Source of the DNA: Alloalcanivorax venustensis ISO4
GTDB taxonomy: Bacteria > Pseudomonadota > Gammaproteobacteria > Pseudomonadales > Alcanivoracaceae
Length of the DNA: 64,000 nucleotides
Direction: 5' to 3'
Assembly: GCF_015356855.1 (NCBI RefSeq)
Contig: NZ_ARXR01000006.1
Coordinates: 113,366 to 177,365, forward strand
The notes under the pieces: generated by a model
The model's input: the letters and a program-made list of their open reading frames with translations, nothing else
Databases searched by the model: none
What the model was told of the DNA's origin: nothing
Shown here: positions 47,201-56,015 of the stretch, piece after piece
Position numbering within the stretch: position 1 is the first letter of the stretch
Layout: every line of letters begins with the position of its first letter
Position numbers and translations under genes: made by a program

Positions 47201-47675
47201 CGCGGTGCGCAAGATACCCAGCGAAAATCTGGTGGTGGGGGTGCAGTTGTCCGGCACCCTGCAGGAGCCGGACGCGCGCATCTTCTCCGACCCCAGCCTG
47301 GAAGAAAGCGAGGCCATGTCCTACCTGGTCACCGGCCGCTCATTGAACCGGGGCTCGCAAAGCGATTCCGCCCAGGTGGCCCAGGCGCTGGCGCTCTACG
47401 GTCTGCAAAAAGGCAGCGGCGTGACCGACAAGATCGGCGACACCCTGGGGCTGGACGAAATCTCCATCGGCAGCGACTGGGAAACCTCCGACGCCGCCCT
47501 GATGCTCGGCAAACAGATCTCCGACCGCCTCTACCTGACCTACGCGGTGGGCCTGTTCGACGCCATCTCCACCGTCATGCTGCGCTACACCCTGACCCGC
47601 CAGCTGCACCTGGAAGCGCAATCCAGCAGCAAATCCCAGGCCATCGACCTGATCTGGGAAAAAGAACTGGAATGA
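44211..47675 (+). CDS. tamB: Translocation and assembly module subunit TamB
   Basis: The 1154-residue protein starts with an inner-membrane anchor (LLIGLLLIPLLLIGALLALLG) and is otherwise a long beta-strand-rich periplasmic body. The C-terminal DUF490/TamB domain shows GELIITEGRYRAYGQNLLIENGRLLFQGQPDNPGLDIRAVR and SYLVTGRSL. Its GTG start overlaps the tamA stop, indicating coupled translation. With TamA it helps insert outer-membrane proteins or move lipids to the outer membrane. Confidence 0.93.
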   Translation: MKRALLIGLLLIPLLLIGALLALLGTRAGNLWLLDRAGPYLPGELSVEEWRGNLLSGVDVGALNYRQGDAEQTLAVALSDLHLELAPGELLGGWLVIQALRAEQVTLTLPAGEPEEPDAPPFELPDSLTLPLGVRIETLSVGRFTLAGEAPLHIDRIEARELAAWRKLNLPRVALSVADTRLHANLSGPLSAPYDLRGELDWRRPAAPDAVPQTAGRLRVEGTPENLRVEHALSAPAQLITEGELGYRDGQVHLDLRHHWPAQPLPVETPVPARLGEGELTTKGTLDRVRLQGQTTLTADDRPLAVTLRGDAGLDGLTLETLSLKNDGQSLTLSGRLDYQDGLAWDLDAQGQHLNPATLAPAWPGDLTLKARTRGHWRGADHWALNADPLSLTGTLQGDPVALNGQARQDTGGDLTVTLDGRWGADRLSARGQVGDSLNLDGTLNIERLTRWYGPARGRLRADWRLRGPLDAPRLSGTAKGDALGYQDWRLDTLSARFQDLNAGDTPMSLALEGRALSQNGETRVARLDADVEGRRGDHRLNVAVENDGAATALTAQAGLNGDLVWSGRLLDWRLQERQLGVWTLAEPVPFTLGADRQSLDNLCLQSRDDPGRLCLAGDHAANGAIDANLEVRDLPLALANPWLGDGVKLDGRLRADATFGGRVDRPRGQWSLSLEDASTRFVGAEPPLTLVFQQAALTGNLDNDRLDQQLDLVVADQGEVHARVESGLSLDAPMSGRLRLDIPRLDDLAPLLPRVGELQGRVQGDLNLGGTPAGPRLDGEIALLDGRATVPDLGISAESVRLAVTGDASGTLNLDGSARLGDGTLELGGTWTPTRSPLAMDLWARGERLRVADRADAKVYVSPDLALKGDGDGLNLSGTLNVPEADLKPRELPESAVTVSEDQVLVDARAEETTPLPFAMGVTVTLGDQVRFEGFGLRATLTGELRVSQQPGQPAQLNGELIITEGRYRAYGQNLLIENGRLLFQGQPDNPGLDIRAVRKIPSENLVVGVQLSGTLQEPDARIFSDPSLEESEAMSYLVTGRSLNRGSQSDSAQVAQALALYGLQKGSGVTDKIGDTLGLDEISIGSDWETSDAALMLGKQISDRLYLTYAVGLFDAISTVMLRYTLTRQLHLEAQSSSKSQAIDLIWEKELE

Positions 47676-47677
47676 GC

Positions 47678-47709
47678 AGTTAATAGTGAATAGTTAACAG
47701 TTAATAGTT
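47678..47709. repeat. Heptanucleotide array (AGTTAAT-type)
   Basis: Just after the tamB stop, about 4.5 units of a 7-bp repeat occur (AGTTAAT, AGTGAAT, AGTTAAC, AGTTAAT, AGTT). Their complement matches the array at 47806-47859, so the two can pair around a 96-bp spacer. Confidence 0.8.
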
Positions 47710-47805
47710 CGCGGGTTGGGGTGGGTGGGTCGTGTGGCGCCGAGGCCGCGCTCAAAGCCTAGTCGCGGCTTCCTGGCTTGAAGCTGCGCGAGCCTCCGCT
47801 CGCGC

Positions 47806-47859
47806 AACTGTTAACTGTTAACTGTTCACTGTTCACTGTTAACTCTTAACTGTTAACTG
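47806..47859. repeat. Heptanucleotide array (AACTGTT)
   Basis: About 7.7 units of AACTGTT (variants CACTGTT, AACTCTT) run head to tail and reach into the 3' end of the thioesterase gene, supplying its stop codon. Together with the opposite array it may form a large cruciform between convergent genes. Confidence 0.85.
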
Positions 47860-48263
47860 CGCGGGATCGCGTACGTGCCGGTGACGTGCGCCACCATCAC
47901 GTCGTTGCCGTCGCTGTAGAGGCGGACTTCGAGCATGGCGGAGCGGCGGCCCAGGCGGAGGATTTCGGCGTCGCCGATCAGGTCGGCCTGGCCGGGCTTG
48001 CTGAGGAAGTTGATGTTGAGGTTCTGGGTCACGGCCATTTCCTGGCCGTCCAGGTTGGCGAGGATGGCGGCGTACATGGCGGCGTCCGCCAGGCTCATCA
48101 GGGTGGGGCCGGACACGGTGCCGCCGGGGCGGATCATCGACTCCGTGAACCGGTAGCGCACCCGCGCCCGCTTCTCGCCCACGGACTCCACCACCACGCC
48201 CTGCTCCGCCGCCGCCGGCAGGCCGCCGCGGATCAGCGCTTCCACTTGTTTTGCTGTCAGCAT
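47853..48263 (-). CDS. PaaI-type hotdog-fold thioesterase
   Basis: The 136-residue protein has the hotdog signature SMIRPGGTVSGPTLMSLADAAMYAAIL and TQNLNINFLSKPGQADLIGDAEILRLGRR. It is probably an acyl-CoA thioesterase of unknown substrate. I chose the ATG at 48263 (MLTAKQVEALIRGG); a longer reading would translate the AAGCTGC repeat. Its stop lies inside the AACTGTT array, so repeat changes could alter the C-terminus. Confidence 0.88.
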   Translation of the reverse strand: MLTAKQVEALIRGGLPAAAEQGVVVESVGEKRARVRYRFTESMIRPGGTVSGPTLMSLADAAMYAAILANLDGQEMAVTQNLNINFLSKPGQADLIGDAEILRLGRRSAMLEVRLYSDGNDVMVAHVTGTYAIPRS

Positions 48264-48293
48264 GCATCTCTCCCCAAACGAAAGCGGAACATA

Positions 48294-48346
48294 AAGCTGC
48301 AAGCTGCAAGCTGCAAGCTGCAAGCTGCAAGCTGCAAGCTGCAAGC
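48294..48346. repeat. Heptanucleotide array (AAGCTGC)7
   Basis: Seven perfect copies of AAGCTGC (48294-48342) plus a partial one lie in the leader of the thioesterase gene, 31 bp from its ATG. Slippage would change the leader length and possibly expression. Confidence 0.9.
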
Positions 48347-48392
48347 CGGCGATGGTGACGGGCCGGCCGTGCCGGTCAAGCAGCAAAGACGA

Positions 48393-48543
48393 TTCAGGAT
48401 GCAGGATTCAGGATACAGGGATGGAGCGGTGCGAATCCTCTGGGGTCGCACCACGCTTACAGCGCCGGGCCACGATGCGGAGCGAGGCGCCAACCGGATC
48501 GCATCGACCGCGCCCCTGTATCCTGCATCCTGAATCCTGTATC
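48393..48543. repeat. Inverted heptanucleotide arrays (AGGATNC) around ~94 bp
   Basis: On the left (48393-48420) TTCAGGA, TGCAGGA, TTCAGGA, TACAGGG repeat with period 7. On the right (48515-48543) the complement CCTGTAT, CCTGCAT, CCTGAAT, CCTGTAT repeats with period 7. The arms can pair across the spacer. No gene is seen between them. Confidence 0.8.
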
Positions 48544-48604
48544 GGGCGGCGCAAGCCGCCCTCGGCCCCGCCAACGGCACGGCCTTTCCTCCAGCACAGC
48601 CTGC

Positions 48605-48632
48605 TTGCGGCGTGTGGCTTGTGACTTGTGGC
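48605..48632. repeat. Heptanucleotide array (TTGTGGC)4
   Basis: Four units with period 7 (TTGCGGC, GTGTGGC, TTGTGAC, TTGTGGC) lie 45 bp before proS. It is a separate heptamer family from the other arrays in this interval. Confidence 0.65.
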
Positions 48633-48677
48633 TGCTCTAGAATGCCGCCTTTAGCCACCAACAACACAGATTCGATT

Positions 48678-50390
48678 ATGCGCACCTCCCAGTACCTGCT
48701 CGGCACCGTTAAACAAACCCCCGCGGACGCGGTGGTGGTCAGCCATCAGCTCATGCTGCGCGCCGGCATGGTCCGCAAGCTGGCCTCCGGCCTGTACACC
48801 TGGCTGCCATCCGGTCTGCGCGTGCTGCGCAAGGTGGAGCGTATTATCCGCGAGGAAATGGACCGCGCCGGCGCCCAGGAAGTGCTGATGCCGGTGGTGC
48901 AGCCCATGGAGCTGTGGGAAGAGTCCGGCCGGGCGCCCGCCTACGGCCCTGAGCTGCTGCGCTTCACCGATCGCCACGACAACCCCTTCTGCCTGGGCCC
49001 CACCCACGAGGAAGTGATCACCGATCTGGTGCGCAACGAGATCCACAGCTACAAGCAGCTGCCGGCCAATTTCTATCAGATCCAGACCAAGTTCCGTGAT
49101 GAGATCCGGCCGCGTTTCGGCATCATGCGCGCCCGCGAATTCACCATGAAGGACGCCTACTCCTTCCACACCGACATGGACTCGCTGGCGCAGACCTATC
49201 AGGTGATGCACAACGCCTACTGCGCGATCTTCGACCGGCTGGGCCTGGATTACCGCCCGGTGGAAGCGGACACCGGCGCCATCGGCGGCGCCGCCAGCCA
49301 TGAATTCCATGTGTTGGCCGAGTCCGGCGAGGACGACATCGCCTTCTCCGACCAGTCCGGCTACGCCGCCAACGTGGAGCTGGCCGAAGCCGTGGCCCCC
49401 GCCGGCGAGCGTGCCGCCCCCGTCGCGGACATGGCGCTTACCGACACGCCGGACGCCAGGACCATCGAGCAGTTGGTGCAGCAGTTCGATCTGCCCATCG
49501 AGAAGACCGTGAAAACCCTGGTGGTGAAAGGCAGCGAAGGCGGCCTGGTGGCGCTGCTGGTGCGCGGCGACCACGAGCTCAACGACATCAAGGCGGAGAA
49601 ACTGGACGCCGTGGCCACGCCGATGGCGTTCGCCGAGGAAGAGGAAATCCGCGCCGCCATCGGCGCCGGCCCCGGCTCCCTCGGCCCGGTGAACCTGCCG
49701 ATTCCCTGCGTGGTGGACCGCAGCGTGGCGCTGATGAGCGACTTCGCCGCCGGCGCCAACCAGGACGGCAAGCACTACTTCAACATCAACTGGGAGCGCG
49801 ACGTGGCGCTGCCGGAAGTGGCCGACCTGCGCAACGTGGTGGAGGGCGACCCGAGCCCGGACGGCAAAGGCACCCTGACCATCAAGCGCGGCATCGAGGT
49901 GGGCCACATCTTCCAGCTCGGCACCAAGTACTCCGAGGCGCTCAACGCCACCGTGCTGGACGACAACGGCCGCTCCGTGGTGATGCCCATGGGCTGCTAC
50001 GGCATCGGCGTCAGCCGGGTGGTGGCCGCCGCCATCGAACAGAACCACGACGACAACGGCATCGTCTGGCCGGAGGCCATCGCCCCCTTCCAGGTGTCGC
50101 TGATTCCGCTCAACATCAAGAAGAGCCCGCGCGAAAAAGAAGTGGCGGAAAAACTCTACGCGGACCTTACCGCCGCCGGCATTGAGGTGCTGTTCGACGA
50201 CCGCGAAAAAGAGCGCGTGGGCGTGAAGTTCAGCGACGCGGAACTGATCGGCATCCCGCACCGTGTGCTGGTGGCCGAGCGCGGCCTGGACAACGGCGTG
50301 CTGGAATACAAGAGCCGGCGCGGCGGTGAAGCCGAAGAGGTTCCCGCGGACTCCATCGTCGACTTCCTCAAGAAGAAGCTGGGACTTTAG
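48678..50390 (+). CDS. proS: Prolyl-tRNA synthetase
   Basis: The 570-residue class II synthetase is of the long bacterial type, with an editing (INS) domain. It begins [20 protein letters not shown]. Motif 2 is seen in [21 protein letters not shown], the editing domain covers about residues 225-385, and motif 3 lies in [14 protein letters not shown]. The C-terminal anticodon domain ends [10 protein letters not shown]. The start follows a repeat-rich leader and has only a weak ribosome-binding site. Confidence 0.97.
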   Translation: MRTSQYLLGTVKQTPADAVVVSHQLMLRAGMVRKLASGLYTWLPSGLRVLRKVERIIREEMDRAGAQEVLMPVVQPMELWEESGRAPAYGPELLRFTDRHDNPFCLGPTHEEVITDLVRNEIHSYKQLPANFYQIQTKFRDEIRPRFGIMRAREFTMKDAYSFHTDMDSLAQTYQVMHNAYCAIFDRLGLDYRPVEADTGAIGGAASHEFHVLAESGEDDIAFSDQSGYAANVELAEAVAPAGERAAPVADMALTDTPDARTIEQLVQQFDLPIEKTVKTLVVKGSEGGLVALLVRGDHELNDIKAEKLDAVATPMAFAEEEEIRAAIGAGPGSLGPVNLPIPCVVDRSVALMSDFAAGANQDGKHYFNINWERDVALPEVADLRNVVEGDPSPDGKGTLTIKRGIEVGHIFQLGTKYSEALNATVLDDNGRSVVMPMGCYGIGVSRVVAAAIEQNHDDNGIVWPEAIAPFQVSLIPLNIKKSPREKEVAEKLYADLTAAGIEVLFDDREKERVGVKFSDAELIGIPHRVLVAERGLDNGVLEYKSRRGGEAEEVPADSIVDFLKKKLGL

Positions 50391-50393
50391 CCC

Positions 50394-50452
50394 TGTGGGA
50401 GCGGGCCCCGCCCGCGAAAGGGCGCGCAGCGCCCGGCAGGATTCCAGAGACG
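50394..50452. repeat. REP-like palindromic repeat
   Basis: The unit reads TGTGGGAGCGGGCCCCGCCCGCG, the hairpin GGGCGC-GCA-GCGCCC, then GGCAGGATTCCAGAGACG. It lies between the convergent proS and DUF4062 genes and might also serve as a terminator. Confidence 0.75.
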
Positions 50453-50459
50453 TCTTTAA

Positions 50460-51479
50460 CTACCGCCGGCGGGCCATCACCTGGCTCATGGCGGTATCGC
50501 CCTGGGCGGTCAACCGCCACAGCGGCATGCCGCGGCTGTCGTTGTCGGAGGTCTTGTTGATCAGCCCCAGCGCGCGCAGGTGCACCTTGATCTGGTTGAA
50601 GGCGTGGCCGGCCAGCACCACGTTGCGCACCGCGTGGGCCTTGGGGAAATCCGCCAGCACGTCGTCCAGGGCCTTGCGGGCGATATAGTCTTCCAGCGCT
50701 TTCTGCATCACCGGCTCCGAGACCGGGTTCAGCATCAGCGGCGCCACACAGGCGAACACCCGGTTCCAGTCCAGCTCGCAGGACGCCATCGCCACCTTGC
50801 AGTCGCCGCCTTCGTAGACATTGCACGAATAGTCCAGCGTCACCCGGTCCGAGCCCCGCGCCAGATGGCGCGCCGGCGTGCGCTGGCCGCTCAGCCACTC
50901 CTCGCGCTCCTTCTCCAGCTCGGCGACCCGGCGGCGCAGCCGTTCCGTTTCACCGCCGGCGCTTTTTTCGAGGCTGCCCGACTTCACCCAGCCGGCGGCG
51001 GGATGCTGACGCATCACATCGGGCATCACCTTGGCCACCTGCTCGCTCAGCTCGCGCTCGTCGCGCCAGCGGAAGGCCAGCGTCTTGTTCTCCAGCAGCC
51101 GGGCGAAATCGTCGCGCCGCACCTGCCCTTCACGGCTGTCCTCGCGGGCCTCGGCGGGCAGACTGAACGGCTGGTCGTGGATAAAGGTGACGATCGGTTT
51201 GCGCTTGGTGGCGGCAAAAATGTATTCACGGTGGGTGTAGCTGAGCCCCAGCGGTGACAGGGTGCCGTAGCGGCCGCCGAGCAGGATCACGAAATAATCG
51301 CAGTCGTCGATCATGCGCTGCACCACCGGCATCAGATTGTTGGTCTCGGCACTGTGCAAATCCATGCTCATGGGCGCCATGCCGAGATCCAGCAATGGCA
51401 GCATCAAGGCCTGGCGCGCGGACTGCATGTCCGGGTAGGTGGTGCTGATGAACACCTGATAGCGTTTCTCGACTGTCAC
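50460..51479 (-). CDS. DUF4062 domain protein with C-terminal winged helix
   Basis: The 339-residue protein has an N-terminal DUF4062 domain (QVFISTTYPDMQSARQAL, ETNNLMPVVQRMIDDCDYFVILLGGRYGTL, SYTHREYIFAATKRKPIVTFIH), a TIR-like alpha/beta fold. A coiled coil (ETERLRRRVAELEKEREEW) and a C-terminal region with a winged-helix look (NQIKVHLRALGLINK, MPLWRLTAQGDTAMSQVM) follow. DUF4062 occurs in putative signalling and defence proteins, but this one has no fused NTPase. It is divergent from a ParA gene 151 bp away. Function unknown. Confidence 0.85.
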   Translation of the reverse strand: MTVEKRYQVFISTTYPDMQSARQALMLPLLDLGMAPMSMDLHSAETNNLMPVVQRMIDDCDYFVILLGGRYGTLSPLGLSYTHREYIFAATKRKPIVTFIHDQPFSLPAEAREDSREGQVRRDDFARLLENKTLAFRWRDERELSEQVAKVMPDVMRQHPAAGWVKSGSLEKSAGGETERLRRRVAELEKEREEWLSGQRTPARHLARGSDRVTLDYSCNVYEGGDCKVAMASCELDWNRVFACVAPLMLNPVSEPVMQKALEDYIARKALDDVLADFPKAHAVRNVVLAGHAFNQIKVHLRALGLINKTSDNDSRGMPLWRLTAQGDTAMSQVMARRR

Positions 51480-51630
51480 CCTGGTCGATCTCCGCGTTAA
51501 GAAGGTTGAAGGCCCGGCTATTAAAGCCGCTGGGCGCGCCGATCACAAGCCGGCGCCGACCCCCCGGTGAGGATCCGCGCGTTTCATGCTAGCCTCCAAG
51601 TCCGACCGCTGAAACCGGAACCTGGATGCC

Positions 51631-52380
51631 ATGAAGACCATCGCCTTTTACAACCTGAAAGGAGGGGTGGGTAAAACAGCCACGGCCGTGAACATGGCCT
51701 GGCACGCGGCCCGCTGGAAACACCGCACCCTGCTCTGGGATCTCGACCCGCAAGGCGCCGCCAGCTTTTACCTGGGCGTGGACCAGGACAACCCGGGCTA
51801 TAAGGCCGGCAGCCTGTTGAAGGGCAAGCAACCGGTGGGCCGCCTCAAGCGGGAGACCCGCTGGCCGCACCTGGACGTGGTGCCCGCCGATATCAGCATG
51901 CGCAACGCGGACGTCAAACTGGCGGAAAGCGGCGGCGGCAAGAACCGCCTCAAGGAACTGATCGCGCCGTTCGGCGAATCCTACGAACTGACGCTGCTGG
52001 ACTGCCCACCGACGCTCAGCCCGCTGGCGGAAAGCGTGTTCGCCGCCGCCGACTACCTGTTCGTGCCGGTGATCCCCACCCACCTGTCGCTGCGCGCCTT
52101 CGAGCAGGTGCTCGACTGGATCGACGGCAAGAAGATCAAGAACCTGCAGGTGGTACCGTTTTTCAACATGGTGGACCGCCGCCGGGACCTGCACGTGCAG
52201 ATGCTGGTCAAGCGCCCGGCACTGATGAAAAACGGCCTCAAGACCTGGATTCCCTACTCCACCCATGTGGAGCAGATGGGCGACCACCGCGCGCCGGTGG
52301 GCGAGTTCGCCCCCTACACGCCGGCCGCCCAGGCGTTCCGCGCGCTCTGGTTCGAGGTGCTCGGCCGCCTCAAGCTGTAA
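51631..52380 (+). CDS. Orphan ParA-family ATPase
   Basis: The 249-residue protein has the deviant Walker A KGGVGKTATAV, Walker A' LLWDLDPQGAASFYLG and Walker B LTLLDCPPTLSPLAES, as in ParA/Soj. No ParB gene or parS-like site is next to it, so it is not a standard partition system. The start ATG lies 14 bp after GGAACC. It is divergent from the DUF4062 gene and ends 3 bp before the convergent aidB gene. It may position a cellular cargo. Confidence 0.9.
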   Translation: MKTIAFYNLKGGVGKTATAVNMAWHAARWKHRTLLWDLDPQGAASFYLGVDQDNPGYKAGSLLKGKQPVGRLKRETRWPHLDVVPADISMRNADVKLAESGGGKNRLKELIAPFGESYELTLLDCPPTLSPLAESVFAAADYLFVPVIPTHLSLRAFEQVLDWIDGKKIKNLQVVPFFNMVDRRRDLHVQMLVKRPALMKNGLKTWIPYSTHVEQMGDHRAPVGEFAPYTPAAQAFRALWFEVLGRLKL

Positions 52381-52383
52381 GCG

Positions 52384-54084
52384 TCAGCTCTCCAGCGGAT
52401 TGGCGCGCCGGATCAGCGTGTCGATGTCCAGGCCGCGTGGCAGGCTGCCGTAGTTGCGGGTGTGCCCGCCGCCCAGCCGCGCGGCGATAAACGCCTCGCT
52501 CACCGAGTCGTTACCCGCCTTCACCAGCAACGCGCTCTGCATGGTCAACGCCATGCGGTCCACCAGATCGCGGGCGCGGAACTCAATCTGGTCCGGGTCG
52601 GCCAGCTCTTTCTTGAGGTCGTTGATGGCGTTGTCCAGGGTGGCGTTCCGGCCCTGGGCGCCGGCCAGCTCCTCGAACCAGGTGTCCACCACCGCCGGGC
52701 TCTTGTTCATGGCGCGCAGCACATCCAGCGCCTGCACATTGCCGGAGCCTTCCCAGATCGCGTTGATCGGCGCGTCCCGGTACAGCCGGGCGAGAATGAA
52801 ATTCTCGGTGACGCCGTTGCCGCCCAGGCACTCCATCGCCTCATAGGCGTGGTGCGGGGTGCGCTTGCAGATCCAGTATTTGCCCACGGCGGCGCCCAGC
52901 CGGGTGAACCGTTTCTCGTGCTCGTCGTCCAGGTTATCCAGGGCCCGCGCCATGCGCAGGGTCATCGCCACCGAGCCTTCCACTTCCAGCTGCAGATCGG
53001 CGATCACATTGCGCATCAGCGGCTGATCCAACAGTGTTTCGCCGAAGGCGGCGCGGTTGGCGGCGTGGTGCACCGCCTGGGCCACCACCTGGCGCTGGCC
53101 GCCGGACGAGCCGATCATGCAATCGAAGCGGGTCATCGCCACCATCTCGATGATCGCCGGCACGCCGCGGCCCTCTTCGCCGACCATCCAGCCGTGGGCG
53201 CCGCGCAACTCCACCTCGGAGGAGGCGTTGGAGACATTGCCCATCTTGTTCTTGAGGCGCTGCACCTGCAGCGGGTTCTTGCTGCCGTCCTCGCGCCAGC
53301 GCGGCACCAGGAAACAGCTCAGGCCGCCCGGCGACTGGGCCAGCATCAGGAAGGCGTCGCACATCGGCGCGGACATGAACCACTTGTGGCCCACCAGTTC
53401 GTAGAGCTCACCGGAACCGCCGGCACCGACAGGATGGGCGCGGGTGGTGTTGGCGCGCACGTCCGAGCCGCCCTGCTTCTCCGTCATGCCCATGCCGATG
53501 GTCAGCGCCTGTTTGTCGTGATGGCTGACATTACGGCCGTCGTAGCCCCGGGCGGTGACCTTGGGCAGCCAGCGCTCGGCGAGGGACGGCGTCAGCCGCA
53601 GGCTCGGCACCGACGCGAAGGTCATGGTGATCGGACAGCCGTGGCCGCCTTCCACCTGGGCGTGCATGTAGTACTTGGCGGCGCGCAGCACCTGGGCACC
53701 CGGCCCCGGATCGGTCCAGGGCGAGGAATGCAGGCCTTCCCGCGTCGCCATGTCCATCAGCTTGTGATAGGCCGGGTGGTAATTGACCTGGTCCACCCGG
53801 TGGCCGTAGCGGTCGTGGGTCTCGAACTCCGGCTTGTTAGCGTTGGCCTGGTAGCCCCACTCAATCACCTCCGGTCGGGTGGTCTCGAAACCGTAGCGGT
53901 CCAGCTCCTCGACGCCGCGCTCGCCGCCTTCGCGCAGCACCGCGTCGTAGAGGGCGGTGTCGCCCCGGAAGGCGTTGTAATCCTGCAGCGGCGTGGCCTG
54001 GTTGAACACCTCATGGGTGTTGGCCAACGCGTCCAATTGGGACGTGGTTTGTTCCGCGTTCATGGCTTTCTCTTGAGCGTTCAT
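52384..54084 (-). CDS. AidB-type acyl-CoA dehydrogenase
   Basis: The 566-residue flavoprotein resembles AidB/isovaleryl-CoA dehydrogenase. It has [48 protein letters not shown] and the C-terminal [39 protein letters not shown]. AidB is linked to alkylation damage; its true substrate is debated. It is the last gene of a TetR-DUF4442-aidB operon, overlapping DUF4442 by 4 bp. The ATG at 54084 follows GGGGAG. Confidence 0.9.
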   Translation of the reverse strand: MNAQEKAMNAEQTTSQLDALANTHEVFNQATPLQDYNAFRGDTALYDAVLREGGERGVEELDRYGFETTRPEVIEWGYQANANKPEFETHDRYGHRVDQVNYHPAYHKLMDMATREGLHSSPWTDPGPGAQVLRAAKYYMHAQVEGGHGCPITMTFASVPSLRLTPSLAERWLPKVTARGYDGRNVSHHDKQALTIGMGMTEKQGGSDVRANTTRAHPVGAGGSGELYELVGHKWFMSAPMCDAFLMLAQSPGGLSCFLVPRWREDGSKNPLQVQRLKNKMGNVSNASSEVELRGAHGWMVGEEGRGVPAIIEMVAMTRFDCMIGSSGGQRQVVAQAVHHAANRAAFGETLLDQPLMRNVIADLQLEVEGSVAMTLRMARALDNLDDEHEKRFTRLGAAVGKYWICKRTPHHAYEAMECLGGNGVTENFILARLYRDAPINAIWEGSGNVQALDVLRAMNKSPAVVDTWFEELAGAQGRNATLDNAINDLKKELADPDQIEFRARDLVDRMALTMQSALLVKAGNDSVSEAFIAARLGGGHTRNYGSLPRGLDIDTLIRRANPLES

Positions 54085-54566
54085 GACTGTTTCTCCCCGG
54101 CTTTGCGCCGCACATAGAGGACTTTCTCCACCCGGGCCACGGCCTCGCCGGCGCCGTCGCGCACGGTGACCTCCCAGGTGGGCAGATACTTTTCGCCACC
54201 GGCGGTGGCGGCCTTTACCTCATCGATCATCGCCTGGGTCAGTTCGAACTCGGCGAACACCCGGCCCTTGCCCGGGCGCAGAAAATCGATCGTCGCGCTC
54301 TTATCCCAGACGATGTAATCGCGCCCCAGGTTGTTCATCAGCATCAGCATGTAGAACGGGTCCGTCATGCTGTACAGGCTGCCGCCGAAGTGGGTGCCCA
54401 CATAGTTGCGGTTGTACCAGTGCATGCCCATGGACACGCGCACCCGGCGGAAATCCGCGCTCAGTTCCTCGACCCGCACGCCGGCGCCCAGGAAAGGCCC
54501 GTACAGCAACAGCCCCCGGCGCAGGCCGGCGGCCCCGGAAAACAGCTTTTTCAGTGGATTGCTCAT
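54081..54566 (-). CDS. DUF4442 hotdog-fold protein (putative thioesterase)
   Basis: The 161-residue protein shows [58 protein letters not shown], the DUF4442 pattern related to acyl-CoA thioesterases. The ATG at 54566 overlaps the TetR stop. Its place between a TetR regulator and an acyl-CoA dehydrogenase suggests a fatty acyl-CoA role. Confidence 0.87.
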   Translation of the reverse strand: MSNPLKKLFSGAAGLRRGLLLYGPFLGAGVRVEELSADFRRVRVSMGMHWYNRNYVGTHFGGSLYSMTDPFYMLMLMNNLGRDYIVWDKSATIDFLRPGKGRVFAEFELTQAMIDEVKAATAGGEKYLPTWEVTVRDGAGEAVARVEKVLYVRRKAGEKQS

Positions 54567-55204
54567 GGCGCGCTCTCCGTATCGCCGGACCCGGCCACGG
54601 ACGCGGCACCGGCCACGCCCACCGCCCGCAAACAAAACGCCGCCAGGTGATCGGCCAGGCCGGCATCATTCAGGGGCGCCGCCAGCGGCCCCACCAGCGC
54701 CTCGGCAATGGCGCCCACCAGGGCCGCCGCCGCCAGCGCCGTGGACTGCGGCGGCAGCTCGCCGGCCGCCACGCCCTGGTCCAGCACCCGCTGGTACAGG
54801 GCCGCGTAGGCGGCGCGATAGCGCAACCGCTCGGCGTCCACTTCCGGCTCCACCGGCTCGGCGATCAGCGCCCACGCCAGCCGCGGCGCCGCCAGTGCCC
54901 GGCGGGCGAACAGCCGCAACGCCCGCTCCAGCCGCGCCGAGGCATCGCCGCCACCGGCCAGCGCCCGGTCCACCGCGTCCACTTCCCGCTGGGTGGCCAC
55001 CGCGAACACCGCCGCCGCCAGGGTCGCCTTGTTGTCGAAATAGCGGTAAAGCGTGCCGACGCCCACGCCGGCGCGGTCCGCCACCGTCTGCATGGTCATG
55101 GCGGCGAAGCCGCCCTCGCGCACCAGGGTCTCGGCGGTGCGCAGCAACGCCTCGCGCTGCGCCGCCTTGCGCGCCTTGACCTGCGCCGTCTCTCTATACG
55201 CCAT
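54563..55204 (-). CDS. TetR-family transcriptional regulator
   Basis: The 213-residue repressor-type protein has an N-terminal helix-turn-helix ([41 protein letters not shown]) and a helical ligand-binding domain. I chose the ATG at 55204 ([10 protein letters not shown]); a longer reading covers the probable operator. It heads the DUF4442-aidB operon. A palindrome upstream (55222-55235) is a likely binding site. Confidence 0.9.
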   Translation of the reverse strand: MAYRETAQVKARKAAQREALLRTAETLVREGGFAAMTMQTVADRAGVGVGTLYRYFDNKATLAAAVFAVATQREVDAVDRALAGGGDASARLERALRLFARRALAAPRLAWALIAEPVEPEVDAERLRYRAAYAALYQRVLDQGVAAGELPPQSTALAAAALVGAIAEALVGPLAAPLNDAGLADHLAAFCLRAVGVAGAASVAGSGDTESAP

Positions 55205-55221
55205 TCGCGTTCGCCATGATC

Positions 55222-55235
55222 GGAATCCTGATTCC
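55222..55235. promoter_or_regulatory. Putative TetR operator
   Basis: GGAATC-CT-GATTCC is a perfect 6-bp-arm palindrome 18 bp upstream of the TetR gene. Related half-sites (GAATC, GGTTCC) follow within 35 bp. It would allow autorepression of the operon. Confidence 0.45.
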
Positions 55236-55442
55236 AGTCTTTCAAGGATTGAATCACGGTTCCGATCTTTAGGCAAGAGAGCGTACTGCGGGGTCAGGTC
55301 TTGCCTTTTGCGCCTCAAACTTCCGCTATCGCCTACCCGTTTTTCAGCTTGGGCTTACGGAACCCGGCTTGTCCCCCTGTTTACCGTGAATGCACTCGCC
55401 AGTGACTGAAGCTTGCGCGGGTAAACCAGGCCATTGACGGGT

Positions 55443-55685
55443 GTGTATACCAGGGTTTACATTATCGCTATTAAGTCGATCCTCACCACTTCCCGATTCG
55501 AGGACTGGCTTCGTGGACTCAAGGACGGTCAAGGGAAGGCCCGCACCCTCGCCCGCATCCGCCGGCTGTCTCTGGGCAACACGGGCGATATGAAATCCGT
55601 GGGTAAGGGGATTTACGAACTCCGCATACACACCGGGCCGGGTTATCGCGTGTACCTGACCATGCGCGGCCAGGAGGAATCATGA
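55443..55685 (+). CDS. HigB/RelE-family type II toxin
   Basis: The product of about 80 residues is a RelE/HigB-like mRNA interferase (FEDWLRGLKDGQGKARTLARIRRLSLGNTGDMKSVGKGIYELRIHTGPGYRVYL). The ELRIH..PGYRVY pattern is typical of the addiction-module killer family. The start is uncertain: GTG at 55443 is shown and TTG at 55434 is possible, but no ATG exists. The antitoxin follows with an ATGA overlap, the toxin-first order of HigBA. Confidence 0.82.
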   Translation: MYTRVYIIAIKSILTTSRFEDWLRGLKDGQGKARTLARIRRLSLGNTGDMKSVGKGIYELRIHTGPGYRVYLTMRGQEES

Positions 55686-55975
55686 CTGCCCCGAACCCGC
55701 TGAAACGCTGGGATGCCGCTGATCACCTCGAGAACAGCGAGGATATGGTGTTGTACCTGAACGCCTGTATTGATGACGATCCCGGCGACGGCTCTCTGAT
55801 CCGGGCCGCGTTGAACGATATCGCACGGGCCCGGAACATGAGCCAGCTGGCCACTGAGGCCGGGCTCACTCGGGCCGGGCTGTATAAGGCATTATCGCCG
55901 GAGGGAAAGCCCGGTTTTGACACCATGCTCCGGATTACCCGAGCCCTGGGCATGAACCTGCACTTCGATCAGTAG
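55682..55975 (+). CDS. HigA-like antitoxin
   Basis: The 97-residue protein has a helix-turn-helix near its C-terminus (ARARNMSQLATEAGLTRAGLYKALSPEGKPGFDTMLRITRALGMNLHF) of the addiction-module antidote type. Its start overlaps the toxin stop. It should neutralise the toxin and repress the pair. The N-terminal part (WDAADHLENSEDMVLYLNACI) matches the family. Confidence 0.88.
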   Translation: MTAPNPLKRWDAADHLENSEDMVLYLNACIDDDPGDGSLIRAALNDIARARNMSQLATEAGLTRAGLYKALSPEGKPGFDTMLRITRALGMNLHFDQ

Positions 55976-56015
55976 GTCGGTATCGTTGCGTACCGCGGGG
56001 TCAGGTCACGAAGCG

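Noticed and set aside
47678..48632. Short arrays read as CRISPR
   Set aside because: The period is 7 bp with no spacers, and there are no cas genes.
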